From JAGWBJ01 sp034423015 (GTDB lineage: Bacteria; Chloroflexota; Dehalococcoidia; Lucifugimonadales; JAGWBF01): a DNA stretch of 64,000 nt. The notes beneath the pieces are model-generated. The model had not been told where the DNA came from. It worked only from the letters and a program-made list of their open reading frames with translations, and did not search any database. Below, piece by piece: positions 51,102 through 59,980 of this stretch. Position 1 is the stretch's first letter, and the number at the start of each line of letters is the position of its first letter. Location: the NCBI GenBank assembly GCA_034423015.1, contig DAOUJG010000026.1, positions 75,440 through 139,439 on the forward strand. Reading direction: 5' to 3'. Made by a program: the position numbers and the translations under genes.

Positions 51102-52466
51102 ATGGAACGTTGGGCGGGGGTCGTGCTGGCAGCGGGCAGGGGCGCCCGGATGAAGTCCGGCACACCCAAGGCTCTGCACAAAGTCTGCGGCAGGGAGATG
51201 GTGACCTATCCCGTGGCCGCGATGAAGGGCGCAGGCATAGGCCGCGTCGTTGTCGTGGTCTCCCCCGGCAACGCCGAGGCCGTGGGAGGGCTGCTAGGCG
51301 AGTCCGTGGAATACGTCCTCCAGCGGGAGCCGAGGGGCACCGGGGACGCCTTGCTGCGAGCCGCCGACCTGCTGAGGGACCATGCCGACCACGTCCTGGT
51401 CACGGGCGCCGATACTCCACTGGTCAGGGCCGGGACACTCCGGGATCTGTCCCAACACCACGTGGCCGGCGGGTCTCCGGTCACTCTCCTCTCCGCCGTG
51501 TGCGACCCGAGGGACGGGCTGGGCATGGTGGCTCGAGACGCCGCAGGAAGGGTCTCGGGCGTGTGCGAGTTCCAGGACCTCCCGCCAGGGGACGCCGCCG
51601 CGCCCTACGAGGCCAACGCCGGAGTGTACTGCTTCCGGGCCTCGTGGATGTGGGAAAGCCTTCAGGAGGTGGGGCCCTCCCCCGGCGGCGAGGTCTACCT
51701 CACGTCCCTCATACCCATGGCGGCCTCCCGGCCCGGGGGCGCCGGCGTCCTCCTGGTCCAGGACCCTTTGGAGGTGATGGGCGTCAACGACCGCAGGCAC
51801 CTGGCCCGGGCGGAGGCCGAGGCCAGGAGCAGGGTCCGCGACCACTGGATGCTGGAGGGAGTGACCCTGGTAGACCCCGCCTCCACCTTCCTGGACGCCT
51901 CGGTGGTCCTGGGCCAGGACACGGTGATCCAGCCCAACACCATGGTGCTGGGGGCCTCCACTATCGGGGAGTCCTGTACCATCGGACCGGGCACCGTGAT
52001 CCGGGACTCGTCCATCGGCGACGGGTCCCGCGTGGTGGCGTCCTTCGTGGAAGGGGCCACCATCGAGGCGTCGGTGGAGGTCGGCCCCTTCAGCCGTCTC
52101 CGTCCGGGGGCCTACCTGGAAACGGGGGTGCACTTGGGCAACTTCGTGGAAGTGAAGGAGAGCCGCCTGGAACGTGGAGTCGCCGCCGGGCACTTCAGCT
52201 ACATCGGGGACGCTTCCATCGGGGCCGGCGCCAACCTGGGAGCTGGCATGATAACGTGCAACTACGACGGGGTCGAGAAGCACCGCACCGTGGTGGGCGA
52301 GGGCGCCTTCATCGGCTGCGACACCATGCTCGTCGCGCCCGTCAGTGTGGGCCCGGGGGCGGTGACCGGGGCGGGGGCGGTGGTGACCGGGGACGTCCCT
52401 CCGGGTAGACTGGCAGTGGGTGTACCTGCTAGAATAGTAGAGAGTAAGAGGTCTTATTCCACTTGA
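51102..52466 (+). CDS. glmU: Bifunctional UDP-GlcNAc pyrophosphorylase/GlcN-1-P N-acetyltransferase
   Basis: 454 aa. It makes UDP-N-acetylglucosamine for peptidoglycan and surface glycans. The N-terminal uridyltransferase domain starts at VVLAAGRGARMKSGTPKALH (7-26), with VTGADTPLV and the QREPRGTGDAL segment. The C-terminal left-handed beta helix (about 240-440) shows the repeating I-x-x-G pattern, e.g. VIQPNTMVLGASTIGESCTI and ARIVESKRSYST at the end. The start at 51102 follows AGGGGGTGG; an upstream opening to 51048 is less likely. It is alone on the plus strand between two minus-strand groups, with a CBS-domain gene following by 62 bases. Confidence 0.96.
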   Translation: MERWAGVVLAAGRGARMKSGTPKALHKVCGREMVTYPVAAMKGAGIGRVVVVVSPGNAEAVGGLLGESVEYVLQREPRGTGDALLRAADLLRDHADHVLVTGADTPLVRAGTLRDLSQHHVAGGSPVTLLSAVCDPRDGLGMVARDAAGRVSGVCEFQDLPPGDAAAPYEANAGVYCFRASWMWESLQEVGPSPGGEVYLTSLIPMAASRPGGAGVLLVQDPLEVMGVNDRRHLARAEAEARSRVRDHWMLEGVTLVDPASTFLDASVVLGQDTVIQPNTMVLGASTIGESCTIGPGTVIRDSSIGDGSRVVASFVEGATIEASVEVGPFSRLRPGAYLETGVHLGNFVEVKESRLERGVAAGHFSYIGDASIGAGANLGAGMITCNYDGVEKHRTVVGEGAFIGCDTMLVAPVSVGPGAVTGAGAVVTGDVPPGRLAVGVPARIVESKRSYST

Positions 52467-52528
52467 ACACGCCGCCAACCGGGAACCCGACCCACCCACG
52501 TTCCCCAGAGTAGGGATCACGGCAGGGC

Positions 52529-53734
52529 TTGGATACCGACGACTTATCTTCCAGCCTCTCCCTGGCACTCTTCCTCGTGCTCTTCTTCTACCTGGGAATG
52601 GCCCGGGCCCACGCCACGTCCGGTAGCCAGGCGGCGCCCGCCGGCTCCGTTTCCCGCGGCCTGCTTGCCCTGAGGTACCTCCAGTTGGCGGCGGTGGTCG
52701 CCGCCGCCCTCTCCTTCCAGGCGCTTCTGCTGGGCGCGGCGTCCCCCCCGATAGGAGTCCACGCCGCCGCCGCCCTGGGCTTCCTGGCCTTCATGGTGCT
52801 TCTGGAGGGCGCCGCCGGAATCACGTCCCGGCAGTCCCCCTCGGTTGCCGGCCTCCTGGCATCCCCCCTCCTGGGCCTCCTACGCATCCGCGCCGTCAGG
52901 CTCCCCCAGGCCCCCGACAACGGCGCCGAGGGCGCCGGTCCCTCTTCGGTGATGACAACAGCGGCGGACGCCGAGGGCGACCCCGACTCGACCACCGTCG
53001 TCATCACCGAGGAGGGCCAGGCTACGCTGGACGACCGGGAGCGCCTGATGATCCGCTCCATCCTCCGTCTCGACGAGTCGACCGCCAAAGAGGTCATGGT
53101 GTCCCGGGTCGACATGGTGGCCGTGGACGACGACACGTCCCTGAGCACCGTGGCCAGCACGATGCAAGAGCACGGCCACAGCCGTATTCCCGTCTACACG
53201 GGGACCACCGACAACATCATCGGCGTCGTCCACTCCCGCGACCTTCTGCCCTTCCTGGCCCGCACCGAGGAGCACCCTCCCCTGGCCGAGGTGACCCGTC
53301 CCCCCTTCTTCACCCCCGAGTCCAAGCGTCTCGACGACCTATTGCGAGAGATGCAGGAGAAGCGCGTCCACATGGCCATGGTCGTCGACGAATATGGCGG
53401 GGTGGAGGGACTGGTAACACTGGAGGACCTGCTGGAGGAGATCGTCGGCGAGATCGAGGACGAGTTCTCCCCGGGCATGGAGCCCAGGGTCGTGCCCATG
53501 TCCAACGGCGACATAATCGCCGACGCCCGGGTGAGCCTCGAGTACCTGTCCGACCTGCTGTCGAGCCCCTTGCCCCAGAACGACGTCGACACCGTGGGAG
53601 GCCTGGTGTACACATCCCTGGGCAAGATACCCCAGGTCGGGGACTCCGTGACCCATGACGGGCTGCGGATAGAGGTCGTGTCCCTGCTTGGCCGCCGTAT
53701 CCGCAAGCTCAAGCTCAGCCGGACCCAGGGGTGA
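52529..53734 (+). CDS. Hemolysin/CorC-family CBS-domain membrane protein (CNNM type)
   Basis: 401 aa with a TTG start. The N-terminal membrane domain has about 3-4 helices (SSSLSLALFLVLFFYLGMAR at 5-24, then LQLAAVVAAALSF and AALGFLAFMVLLEG). Two CBS domains follow (about 165-225 and 250-300: VMVSRVDMVAVDDDTSLSTV, then MQEKRVHMAMVVDEYGGVEG), a nucleotide-binding pair. A C-terminal CorC/HlyC domain (about 315-395) follows, including GGLVYTSLGKIPQVGDSV. Family members export magnesium or cobalt or resist metal stress. The DUF21 domain appears shorter than in YhdP/CorB relatives, so transport is not certain. A hairpin follows at 53782. Confidence 0.85.
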   Translation: MDTDDLSSSLSLALFLVLFFYLGMARAHATSGSQAAPAGSVSRGLLALRYLQLAAVVAAALSFQALLLGAASPPIGVHAAAALGFLAFMVLLEGAAGITSRQSPSVAGLLASPLLGLLRIRAVRLPQAPDNGAEGAGPSSVMTTAADAEGDPDSTTVVITEEGQATLDDRERLMIRSILRLDESTAKEVMVSRVDMVAVDDDTSLSTVASTMQEHGHSRIPVYTGTTDNIIGVVHSRDLLPFLARTEEHPPLAEVTRPPFFTPESKRLDDLLREMQEKRVHMAMVVDEYGGVEGLVTLEDLLEEIVGEIEDEFSPGMEPRVVPMSNGDIIADARVSLEYLSDLLSSPLPQNDVDTVGGLVYTSLGKIPQVGDSVTHDGLRIEVVSLLGRRIRKLKLSRTQG

Positions 53735-53781
53735 CGGCCGCCGCCGGGCGCATAGCGCCCGGCGGCTCCGGGGACAAATCA

Positions 53782-53807
53782 TAGGGGCCTCTATGAAGAG
53801 GCCCCTA
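53782..53807. repeat. REP-like palindrome after the CBS-domain gene
   Basis: Two 10-bp arms (TAGGGGCCTC at 53782-53791 and its complement at 53798-53807) separated by 6 bases. The outer TAGGGG/CCCCTA matches the palindrome at 9146-9173. It could serve as a bidirectional terminator hairpin between the convergent genes; no T-run of note follows. Confidence 0.55.
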
Positions 53808-53834
53808 CTCACGATCGGTTCCTGACCTTTGAGA

Positions 53835-54266
53835 CTACCGCTTCTTTTGGTCCACCACTACCAGGGGCGCGCTGGCGATGTGGCCGCTGGCCGCGGTCCG
53901 GGCCACGATGGTGTAGACGCCCTGGCTGAGGGTATCGGGAAGCCCGCCGGTGGCCGTGGCGTTGGTGGTATCGGCGAGGAACGCTCCCGCCGAGTTCGCC
54001 TGGCCACCTTCCAGTACGATGTTGGGGCCGCTACCAGTCACTATCTCGAACAGCACCCACTCATTGGGCTGGAAGCCGGCGCCCGCGACCTGAAGGGTGC
54101 CACCCACCTCGATCTGCATGGGGATGGGTTGGATCTCCACGACCGAGGTCTGTACCTGGGCACTGGGGCCGGGGTTGTTTGCGGCCCAGGCGACGCCGCT
54201 TATCAACGTAACAACCGCAAGGACAAGAGCTATGATAGACAGCCTAGTAGTCAGATACCGCCTCAT
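53835..54266 (-). CDS. Secreted beta-sandwich protein, 143 aa
   Basis: A Sec signal peptide is clear: MRRYLTTRLSIIALVLAVVT then LISGVAWA (about 1-28) with cleavage after AWA. The mature part is a single beta-rich domain (SVVEIQPIPMQIEVGGTLQV, AGAGFQPNEWVLFEI, QGVYTIVARTAAS) resembling IPT/TIG or similar Ig-like folds, with the GGTLQVAGAGF turn characteristic of those domains. It is likely extracellular or periplasmic, of unknown role. AAGGAGG precedes the ATG. It has a near-consensus promoter at 54360-54388. Confidence 0.78.
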   Translation of the reverse strand: MRRYLTTRLSIIALVLAVVTLISGVAWAANNPGPSAQVQTSVVEIQPIPMQIEVGGTLQVAGAGFQPNEWVLFEIVTGSGPNIVLEGGQANSAGAFLADTTNATATGGLPDTLSQGVYTIVARTAASGHIASAPLVVVDQKKR

Positions 54267-54359
54267 CGGGCCTCCTTTATGCGTCCGACCAGGGTCTCGA
54301 AGGCGACCGCACCCCTCCCGAGTATGCTCGTTCCCTGGGCGCAGGCGAGGTCACGCATA

Positions 54360-54388
54360 ATCATATTAGCAGCCCCTGAGGATGTCAA
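54360..54388 (-). promoter_or_regulatory. Strong predicted promoter of the secreted protein gene
   Basis: On the minus strand TTGACA (complement of 54383-54388), a 17-base spacer and TATGAT (complement of 54360-54365). It lies about 94 bases upstream of the ATG at 54266. Confidence 0.7.
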
Positions 54389-54619
54389 GGGCTTACAGTA
54401 CGCTGTGACCGGGAGTTTTCCACCGCGGGCAAACCCCACCCTCCCTCCTCGATCAATGGCTTGCAGCCCATCATGACCTCGACGGGTCCCGGCAGCTGGG
54501 AACAGTCTGAATGACTCCGCCGGAGGCTCGTCAGGGGCGGGCGCCTTGCCTGCGTGGAGCGGGGGGTGGGAGGGTGGGCTCAAGAAACGGGGTGGGCCTG
54601 GGCGTGGCCCAAGGCATCC
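54389..54619. other. Intergenic stretch with no gene seen
   Basis: Together with the promoter just left of it, this fills the 353-base gap between the secreted-protein gene and the MFS gene. It is GC-rich with no open frame that looks coding, no hairpin-plus-T terminator and no tRNA-like fold. It may hold the end of the MFS transcript. Confidence 0.5.
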
Positions 54620-55891
54620 CTAGACCCTGACGAAAGCGATCAGGGCTCCCGAGAGCACGCGGGTCGAGGCCATCGCCAGGAACACCGCCTCCCACGGCGC
54701 GCCCGCCATTTCCAACACGATGCTGAAGATAACTGCCTGGAGGCCTGCGTACAGGTAGCCGTGGGCGTCCAACACCCCCGATGAGGTGCCCGCCATGTGC
54801 CGTCCGGCGATGTCCACGGCCAGCGCCCCCATGGGCGACAGGCTCATGGCGAACCCGGCAACCAGGAGAAGGACCGCACCCAGGTACAGGTTGTCCGGGG
54901 GCGCCAGGGCGATGCCGACCAACGCCAGGGCGCTGATGCCGCAGGACGCCATCACCACGGGCCGCCGGGCGCTCTTCAGCAGCCTGTCCGAGACCAGGCC
55001 TCCCAGGACAGGCGCCGCCAGGTATCCCGCGGGCAGGGCCGTGGTGACCAGCACCGTTGAGGTTATGTCCAGACCCGCCCTCTCGAAGTAGTACAGCGGC
55101 ACCCAGGTGGTCAGGCCGTAGCGCACCACATTCTCCAACCCCTTCACGTGGCAGGCGATCTGGAACTGGACGTCCGTCAGAAGATGCGAGTAGGGGCCCA
55201 AGCCCCGAAGACGCCCCTGTCCCAGCTCCTCGGCCCTGGCCGACAACCGGTCCTCCTCCACGTAGTCCGGCAGGCCTACGTCCCTGGGGCGGTCCCGGCT
55301 CAGCACGTAGAAGAGCACGCCCATCCCGGCTATCGCCAGGGGAGGATAGCGAAAGGCGGCCTGCCATCCCATCTTGCTCACCACCCACCCGGTTACCAGC
55401 CACATCAGCAGCATGGCCCCGCCGGCGGACATCATCACGATGCCCATGGCCCTGCCCCGTTCCCCCCGGGGCCACCACTGGGATATCAGGGCGATCCCCG
55501 GGCTCCAGCACGCGGCGTTGACAAAGCCGTTGACGCACCACGGCAGGGCGAAGCTGAGGGTGGAGGTCCCGTAGCTGGCCGCCCAGTTGAGGCCCGCCGT
55601 CAGGCAGGCTCCCAGCATCACCCAGAGGCGCATGCCGTACGCCTCCGCCAGGCGTCCGTGGACCAGGTCGCCCAGGGCGAAACCCCACAGCAGCAGCGCG
55701 TTGATGACCCCTATCTGGACGTGGCCAAGCTCCAGGTCCTCCTTGATGACGGGGGCCGCCGGCCAGAAATTGAACCGCCCCAGGTAGACGAACAGATAGA
55801 AACCGGCAAAGGCAAGGAGCACCCGCCACTTCCACCGGTTGTAGGAGGCGGGGACGCCGGGGTGGTGGTCAGCGCTGCCCCTCTCGCCCAT
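54620..55891 (-). CDS. MFS transporter
   Basis: About 423 aa, 12 predicted membrane helices, major facilitator superfamily. The frame opens further upstream (to 56269), but that part lies over a tRNA gene on the other strand, so the ATG at 55891 is chosen. Early segments include RWKWRVLLAFAGFYLFVYLG and RFNFWPAAPVIKEDLELGHV, reminiscent of organophosphate:phosphate or sugar-acid antiporters. The cytoplasmic loop motif between helices 2 and 3 is GDLVHGRLAEAYGMR (about 75-89) and the TM5 region holds MSAGGAMLLMWLVTGW. The substrate is unknown; nearby enoyl-CoA and PEP-mutase genes hint at organic acids, but they are on other strands and the link is weak. Confidence 0.88.
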   Translation of the reverse strand: MGERGSADHHPGVPASYNRWKWRVLLAFAGFYLFVYLGRFNFWPAAPVIKEDLELGHVQIGVINALLLWGFALGDLVHGRLAEAYGMRLWVMLGACLTAGLNWAASYGTSTLSFALPWCVNGFVNAACWSPGIALISQWWPRGERGRAMGIVMMSAGGAMLLMWLVTGWVVSKMGWQAAFRYPPLAIAGMGVLFYVLSRDRPRDVGLPDYVEEDRLSARAEELGQGRLRGLGPYSHLLTDVQFQIACHVKGLENVVRYGLTTWVPLYYFERAGLDITSTVLVTTALPAGYLAAPVLGGLVSDRLLKSARRPVVMASCGISALALVGIALAPPDNLYLGAVLLLVAGFAMSLSPMGALAVDIAGRHMAGTSSGVLDAHGYLYAGLQAVIFSIVLEMAGAPWEAVFLAMASTRVLSGALIAFVRV

Positions 55892-56004
55892 TTCGATATT
55901 GTGAGAGGAGCCCCCCGACAGGTCAAGACTGGATACGCGGCCGGGACGAATGGGCTCAACGGGTTCCCGATTCGGGCCCATCTCGGCTATAATGCCCCCA
56001 GTCC

Positions 56005-56094
<90 letters not shown>

Positions 56095-56186
56095 CTCCAC
56101 ATGCGGGGGCGCCGGACGCCCGGACCCCTGGTGTCCCAGACCGACGACCCAGGCCGACGTCCCAGACTAACGCAAGGAGACATCCC

Positions 56187-56975
56187 ATGTCCCAAGACAT
56201 CCTGGTGGAGCAACGGGACGGCATCGCCACCGTCACGTTCAACAGGCCGGAGCAGCGCAACGCCATCAACTATTCGATGTGGCTGGACCTGCACCGCATC
56301 TCCGTGGACCTGGAGACGGCCGCCGACGTGCGCGTCGTGGTCTTCCGAGGGGCCGGGGAGGAGGCCTTCTCCGCCGGGGCGGACATCAAGGACTTCGACC
56401 TCTACCGGAACAACTCGGCCAAGGCCCGGGTGTACGCATCGGCGGTGGAGGGGGCCATGGACGCCATCGAGGCCCTGTCCAAGCCCACCCTCTGCCTCAT
56501 CAAGGGCTACTGCGTGGGCGGCGGGTTCGAGCTGACCCATGCCTGCGACGTGCGCATCGCTTCGGACACGGCCAGGGTGGGCATCACCGCGGCGCGGTTG
56601 GGAATCTGCATCGGCTACCGGGAGATGCGCCGGCTGGTCCAGACGGCGGGCCGCTCAGCCGCCATGGACATCCTGCTGACCGCCCGCCTCATCGATGCCC
56701 ACGAGGCCCTGCACCTGGGGCTGGTCAGCCGCGTGGTCGAGTCGGACCAGGTCGACGAGCACGTCTACGACACCGCCGCCAGGATAGCCCGGCTGGCCCC
56801 CCTGTCCCACAGGGCCCACAAGGAGGTGGTCAGGACGGTCGGCGAGGACCCGGGCCTGACGGCCCTGACCCCGGCCCAGGAGGCCTTGCCCTTCGACCAC
56901 TTCGACAGCAGGGACTTCCTGGAGGGCAGGGCCGCGTTCCTGGAGAAGCGCCAGGCGGAGTTCCGGGGAGACTAG
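56187..56975 (+). CDS. Enoyl-CoA hydratase/isomerase family protein
   Basis: 262-aa crotonase-superfamily enzyme that hydrates or isomerises enoyl-CoA thioesters. The start follows AAGGAGA; the frame extends upstream across a tRNA gene and that part is not real. Motifs: ATVTFNRPEQRNAINYSMWL (about 14-33), AFSAGADIKDF (about 61-71), which forms the oxyanion hole and CoA cleft, and CVGGGFELTHACDVRIAS (about 111-128). Only one catalytic Glu candidate is evident (the E of GGFEL) and no clear second one, so hydratase against isomerase activity cannot be told. It is on the plus strand after tRNA-Ser; the downstream PEP-mutase gene converges. Confidence 0.9.
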   Translation: MSQDILVEQRDGIATVTFNRPEQRNAINYSMWLDLHRISVDLETAADVRVVVFRGAGEEAFSAGADIKDFDLYRNNSAKARVYASAVEGAMDAIEALSKPTLCLIKGYCVGGGFELTHACDVRIASDTARVGITAARLGICIGYREMRRLVQTAGRSAAMDILLTARLIDAHEALHLGLVSRVVESDQVDEHVYDTAARIARLAPLSHRAHKEVVRTVGEDPGLTALTPAQEALPFDHFDSRDFLEGRAAFLEKRQAEFRGD

Positions 56976-56996
56976 CCCGGGCGCAGGAGCGGGCCG

Positions 56997-57890
56997 CTAG
57001 GGCGAGTACCTCTTCTCCAGGTCCAGCCACTCGTCGGTGCGCAGCATGTCCTTGTAGAGCCCACCGTCCATCCTGGGGTTGCGGTCGAAGTAGCCTTTGG
57101 TCGTCCCCGTGTCCCGCAGCTCCTTCAGCACCTGGTGCATGGCCGACACGGACGCCTGGACGGCGTCTCCCGGGTAGATGAATATCTTGTATCCCAGGTG
57201 CTCGATCTGCTCCACGGTCACCTCCGTGGGCAAGGCCAGGCCCAGGGTCGGACCGTTCACCTCCCGGCACACCCGGCGGTGGGCCTCCAGCACCCTGTCC
57301 ACGGGGAGGTCCATGTAGGCCTGCCCGTCGATCTTCCATATCTGGGGCATGGCCACGTCGGCCCCGGCCTCCAGGTAGAGGTTGCTGCGCTCCACCAGCT
57401 CATCCAGGGAGATCTCGTCGGCGTCGCTGCGGGCGATGATCACGAAGTCCGGGTCGGTCCGGGCGTCCAGCGCGGCCTTCACCATGCCCAGGGCCCTGTC
57501 CCGGGGCAGGATGCGGCGGGACTTGACGCTGGGGCTGTTGGGCGGCGTCTCCTGGTCCTCGATGTGGATGGCCGCCACCCCGGCCTTCTCGAACTCCCGG
57601 ACGGCCCGTGCCATGTTCACGTAGCTGCCGAAACCCGCCTCGCCGTCGCAGATAACCGGGATCCCGGCCGCGTCGGCTATGCGGCCCACCTGTATCGTCG
57701 TCTCCGTCAGGGTCTTCAGGCCGATGTCCGGGTGGCCCAGCATCGAGGCCTCCATGCCCGACCCGGTGACGTATGCGGCCTTGAACCCCAGGTGCCGGAC
57801 CACCAAGCCCGACAGTGCGTCCACGCATCCGGGGGCCACCAGCATCCCGGGCTCCGCAAGCAGGCTCCTGAGCTGGGTCGTTGCTCCCAT
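56997..57890 (-). CDS. Isocitrate lyase/PEP mutase family protein (2-methylisocitrate-lyase-like)
   Basis: 297-aa TIM-barrel enzyme of the PEP mutase/isocitrate lyase superfamily. It has the metal-binding DGEAGFG (about 82-88), HIEDQ (about 110-114) and ARSDADEI segments. In place of the lyase catalytic motif KKCGH it carries VKSRRILP (about 122-129), so it lacks the usual lyase cysteine and is unlikely to be a true isocitrate or methylisocitrate lyase. Oxaloacetate hydrolases, PEP mutases and carboxyPEP mutases are alternatives. It converges on the enoyl-CoA gene 22 bases apart and diverges from the HbpS/RraA genes. Confidence 0.85.
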   Translation of the reverse strand: MGATTQLRSLLAEPGMLVAPGCVDALSGLVVRHLGFKAAYVTGSGMEASMLGHPDIGLKTLTETTIQVGRIADAAGIPVICDGEAGFGSYVNMARAVREFEKAGVAAIHIEDQETPPNSPSVKSRRILPRDRALGMVKAALDARTDPDFVIIARSDADEISLDELVERSNLYLEAGADVAMPQIWKIDGQAYMDLPVDRVLEAHRRVCREVNGPTLGLALPTEVTVEQIEHLGYKIFIYPGDAVQASVSAMHQVLKELRDTGTTKGYFDRNPRMDGGLYKDMLRTDEWLDLEKRYSP

Positions 57891-58050
57891 GGCATTCCCC
57901 CCTCGTCAACCCGGCAGGCGGGCAGGTCTCCAGAATGCCGGGAGTATAGGACCCGGCCCATGGGGTGTCAACCGAGCCCACCGGATCAACCGGCCTTGTG
58001 GCATCACCCCGGCTCGGTTAACATATGGGCATCTTCAGCAGGAGGCAGAT

Positions 58051-58470
58051 ATGTCTGAGAGGCCCTTCATAACCTTCGCCCAGGCCCAAGCCGCCATCAA
58101 GGCCATGTCCGACAAGGCAAGCGAGCCGCCGGGGACCCCCGTGGCCATGGCCATCGTCGACGACACGGGCAACCTCATCGCTTACGCGAAGATGGACAAC
58201 CTCAGGATGTTCAGCCGGCGCCACGCCCTGCGCAAAGCCTACACCTGCGCCACCATGGGGGCCGACTCCGGCGCCCACGGCGAGGGGCTGCGGAGCCAGG
58301 GCAGGAGCATCAGCGACATGGGGGACCACATGCTGACCCCCAACCAGGGCGGGGTCGTGGTCCGCTCCAAGGACGGGGTCATCATGGGCGGCATCGGCGT
58401 CGGCGGCTACCCCGACGGCCAGGACGACGAGAAGCTGGCCCGGGTCGGCCTGGAGGCGATGAAAATCTAG
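58051..58470 (+). CDS. GlcG/HbpS-family protein (copy 2)
   Basis: 139 aa with GGAGG 6-7 bases before the ATG. It is of the same family as the protein at 29859: ITFAQAQAAIKAMSDKASEP, then PVAMAIVDDTGNLIAYAKMD (about 31-50), RRHALRKAYTCATMGADSG and a C-terminal GVVVRSKDGVIMGGIGVGGY (about 101-120). It is a member of a plus-strand catabolic-looking string followed by an RraA-family gene 56 bases later. The family occurs in glycolate and aromatic-degradation clusters; what ligand is bound is unknown. Confidence 0.9.
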   Translation: MSERPFITFAQAQAAIKAMSDKASEPPGTPVAMAIVDDTGNLIAYAKMDNLRMFSRRHALRKAYTCATMGADSGAHGEGLRSQGRSISDMGDHMLTPNQGGVVVRSKDGVIMGGIGVGGYPDGQDDEKLARVGLEAMKI

Positions 58471-58526
58471 CCCGGCCGCCGCCGGTCCACGCCGACACGG
58501 CCACTGAATCCGGTGGGAGGTTCCCT

Positions 58527-59261
58527 ATGGCCCCCATGACAGATGAAGCGCCCATAGCCGACGAGACCATCCGGGTACTCCGGCAGATCCCCACCCAGAC
58601 CCTCATCGACGCGCTATGGGTCAAGGAGTGGCCCTCCACCTACGTCCAGGGGGCCCGGCCGCTGCAGCAGGGCCAGAGCATGGCCGGCCGGGCCGTGACC
58701 CTGCGGTTCGTCCCCCACCGGCCCGACCTGTTCCGAGACAAGCCCAAGGGCGTGGAGTCCGCCGAGTACGTCGCCTTCGAGCTGTGCGGGCCCGGCGAGG
58801 TCCTGGTCATCGACGCCATGGGCTGGAAGTACAGCTCCGTGGGCGGGGACATCAAGTTCATGCGTCTCTGGCAGCGGCAGATCGCCGGCCTCGTTACCGA
58901 CGGCGGGGTCAGGGACAGCGTGGCCCTCAAGGAGTACGGGTTCCCCGTCTACTCCGCCAGCACCACGGCCAAGCAGGGCCCTTCGGACTTCTGGCCCTGG
59001 CAGGTCAACGACGCCATCCAGTGCGGCGGGGTCCTGGTGCGCCCGGGCGACGCCGTGGTCGGGGACGACGACGGCGCCGTCGTGGTGCCCCGCTCCATGG
59101 TCGACGAGGTCATCAGGATAGCCCACGAGCGCGAGGAGGTGGAGGGGGTCATCAAGGCCCAGCTTGCCGTGGAGCAGTGCTCCCCAGGCAAGTACTACCC
59201 CTTCAACGAACGCACCTGGCAGCTCTTCGAGGAGAAGACCGGGAAGAAAAGAGGAGGTTAG
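58527..59261 (+). CDS. RraA-family aldolase/decarboxylase-like protein
   Basis: 244 aa with GGAGG before the ATG; longer than typical RraA (about 160) because of N-terminal and C-terminal extensions. The family fold includes RNase E regulators and 4-hydroxy-4-methyl-2-oxoglutarate aldolase/oxaloacetate decarboxylase. Characteristic blocks: ALWVKEWPSTYVQGARPL, MAGRAVTLRFVP, VLVIDAMGWKYSSVGGDIK (about 92-110), then GLVTDGGVRDSVALKEYGFP (about 119-138), with the GG-x-RD signature of the aldolase members, and RPGDAVVGDDDGAVVVP. This favours an enzyme rather than the RNase regulator. It precedes a small alpha/beta-barrel gene by 5 bases. Confidence 0.88.
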   Translation: MAPMTDEAPIADETIRVLRQIPTQTLIDALWVKEWPSTYVQGARPLQQGQSMAGRAVTLRFVPHRPDLFRDKPKGVESAEYVAFELCGPGEVLVIDAMGWKYSSVGGDIKFMRLWQRQIAGLVTDGGVRDSVALKEYGFPVYSASTTAKQGPSDFWPWQVNDAIQCGGVLVRPGDAVVGDDDGAVVVPRSMVDEVIRIAHEREEVEGVIKAQLAVEQCSPGKYYPFNERTWQLFEEKTGKKRGG

Positions 59262-59266
59262 ACGCC

Positions 59267-59617
59267 ATGGCAATGCCCGGAAAGTACCTGTTTATCGCCA
59301 CCATGAACGTGGACGCCGAAAAGGACGCCCTGTTCAACGAGGTGTACGACAAGGAGCACGTGCCATACCTGGAGCAGGTCCCCGGGGTGATATCCGTGGC
59401 CCGCTTCTCCAAGCGGGAGCTGAGGCTGCGCCTGGCCGGGGAGACCAAGACCATAGAGTACCCCGGCGAGCCCAGGTACCACGCCCTCTACGAGATAGAG
59501 AGCCCCGAGGTCCTTACCAGCGACACCTTCGCCGACGCCGTCGAAGCCGGCCGCTGGCCCGCCGAGGTCCGGCCCTACACCAGGGACCGCCGCCACGTGC
59601 TCCTGGAGCGCATCTAG
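59267..59617 (+). CDS. Small alpha/beta-barrel-type protein, 116 aa
   Basis: 116 aa. A GAGGAGG lies upstream of the ATG. The pattern (KYLFIATMNVDAEKDALFNE then VYDKEHVPYLEQVPGVISVA and YHALYEIESPEV) resembles ferredoxin-like dimeric alpha/beta-barrel proteins, such as EthD/ABM-type domains, which often bind small hydrophobic substrates. No catalytic residue is clear. It is probably co-translated with the RraA gene. The next fragment of a related fold at 59767 is interrupted. Confidence 0.75.
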   Translation: MAMPGKYLFIATMNVDAEKDALFNEVYDKEHVPYLEQVPGVISVARFSKRELRLRLAGETKTIEYPGEPRYHALYEIESPEVLTSDTFADAVEAGRWPAEVRPYTRDRRHVLLERI

Positions 59618-59766
59618 CCCCCGCGCGGGTCCGGGGACCGTTCACCGGCGCCCCTCACAACGGCACTTGACTCCACCCCCGCGCCCGGCTGCCCGAAGGG
59701 GGCGCAGGCCTGTCTATGCCGGGGGGCTATCGCCGCCGGGGCTATCTCCAAAGGTAAGGAGGCTCC

Positions 59767-59906
59767 ATGTACGTCATCATAGCGCCCATCCAGATCAAGG
59801 ACGGCCACAAGGACGAGTTCATCGAGGCCATGCTGGACGACGCCCGCGGCTCCGTCGAGAACGAGCCCGGCTGCCTGCGGTTCGACGTGGTCCACACCAC
59901 CGAGCA
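59767..59906 (+). pseudogene. Antibiotic-biosynthesis-monooxygenase-type gene cut by a rearrangement
   Basis: The AAGGAGG site and ATG start a normal ABM-like N-terminus: MYVIIAPIQIKDGHKDEFIE then AMLDDARGSVENEPGCLRFD followed by VVHTTE. After about residue 46 the sequence stops matching the fold and runs out of register to a TAG at 60016-60018. The family is about 95 aa, so roughly half is missing. The junction at about 59905 marks the start of the mobile-element-rich segment. The remaining half is not in the window. Confidence 0.7.
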
Positions 59907-59980
59907 ATTACCGTTACACCGTGATCCTGAAACCAAAGCCGGGGACGTGGCCACCCCCAAAAGTCCCAGCCATTCCGTCC

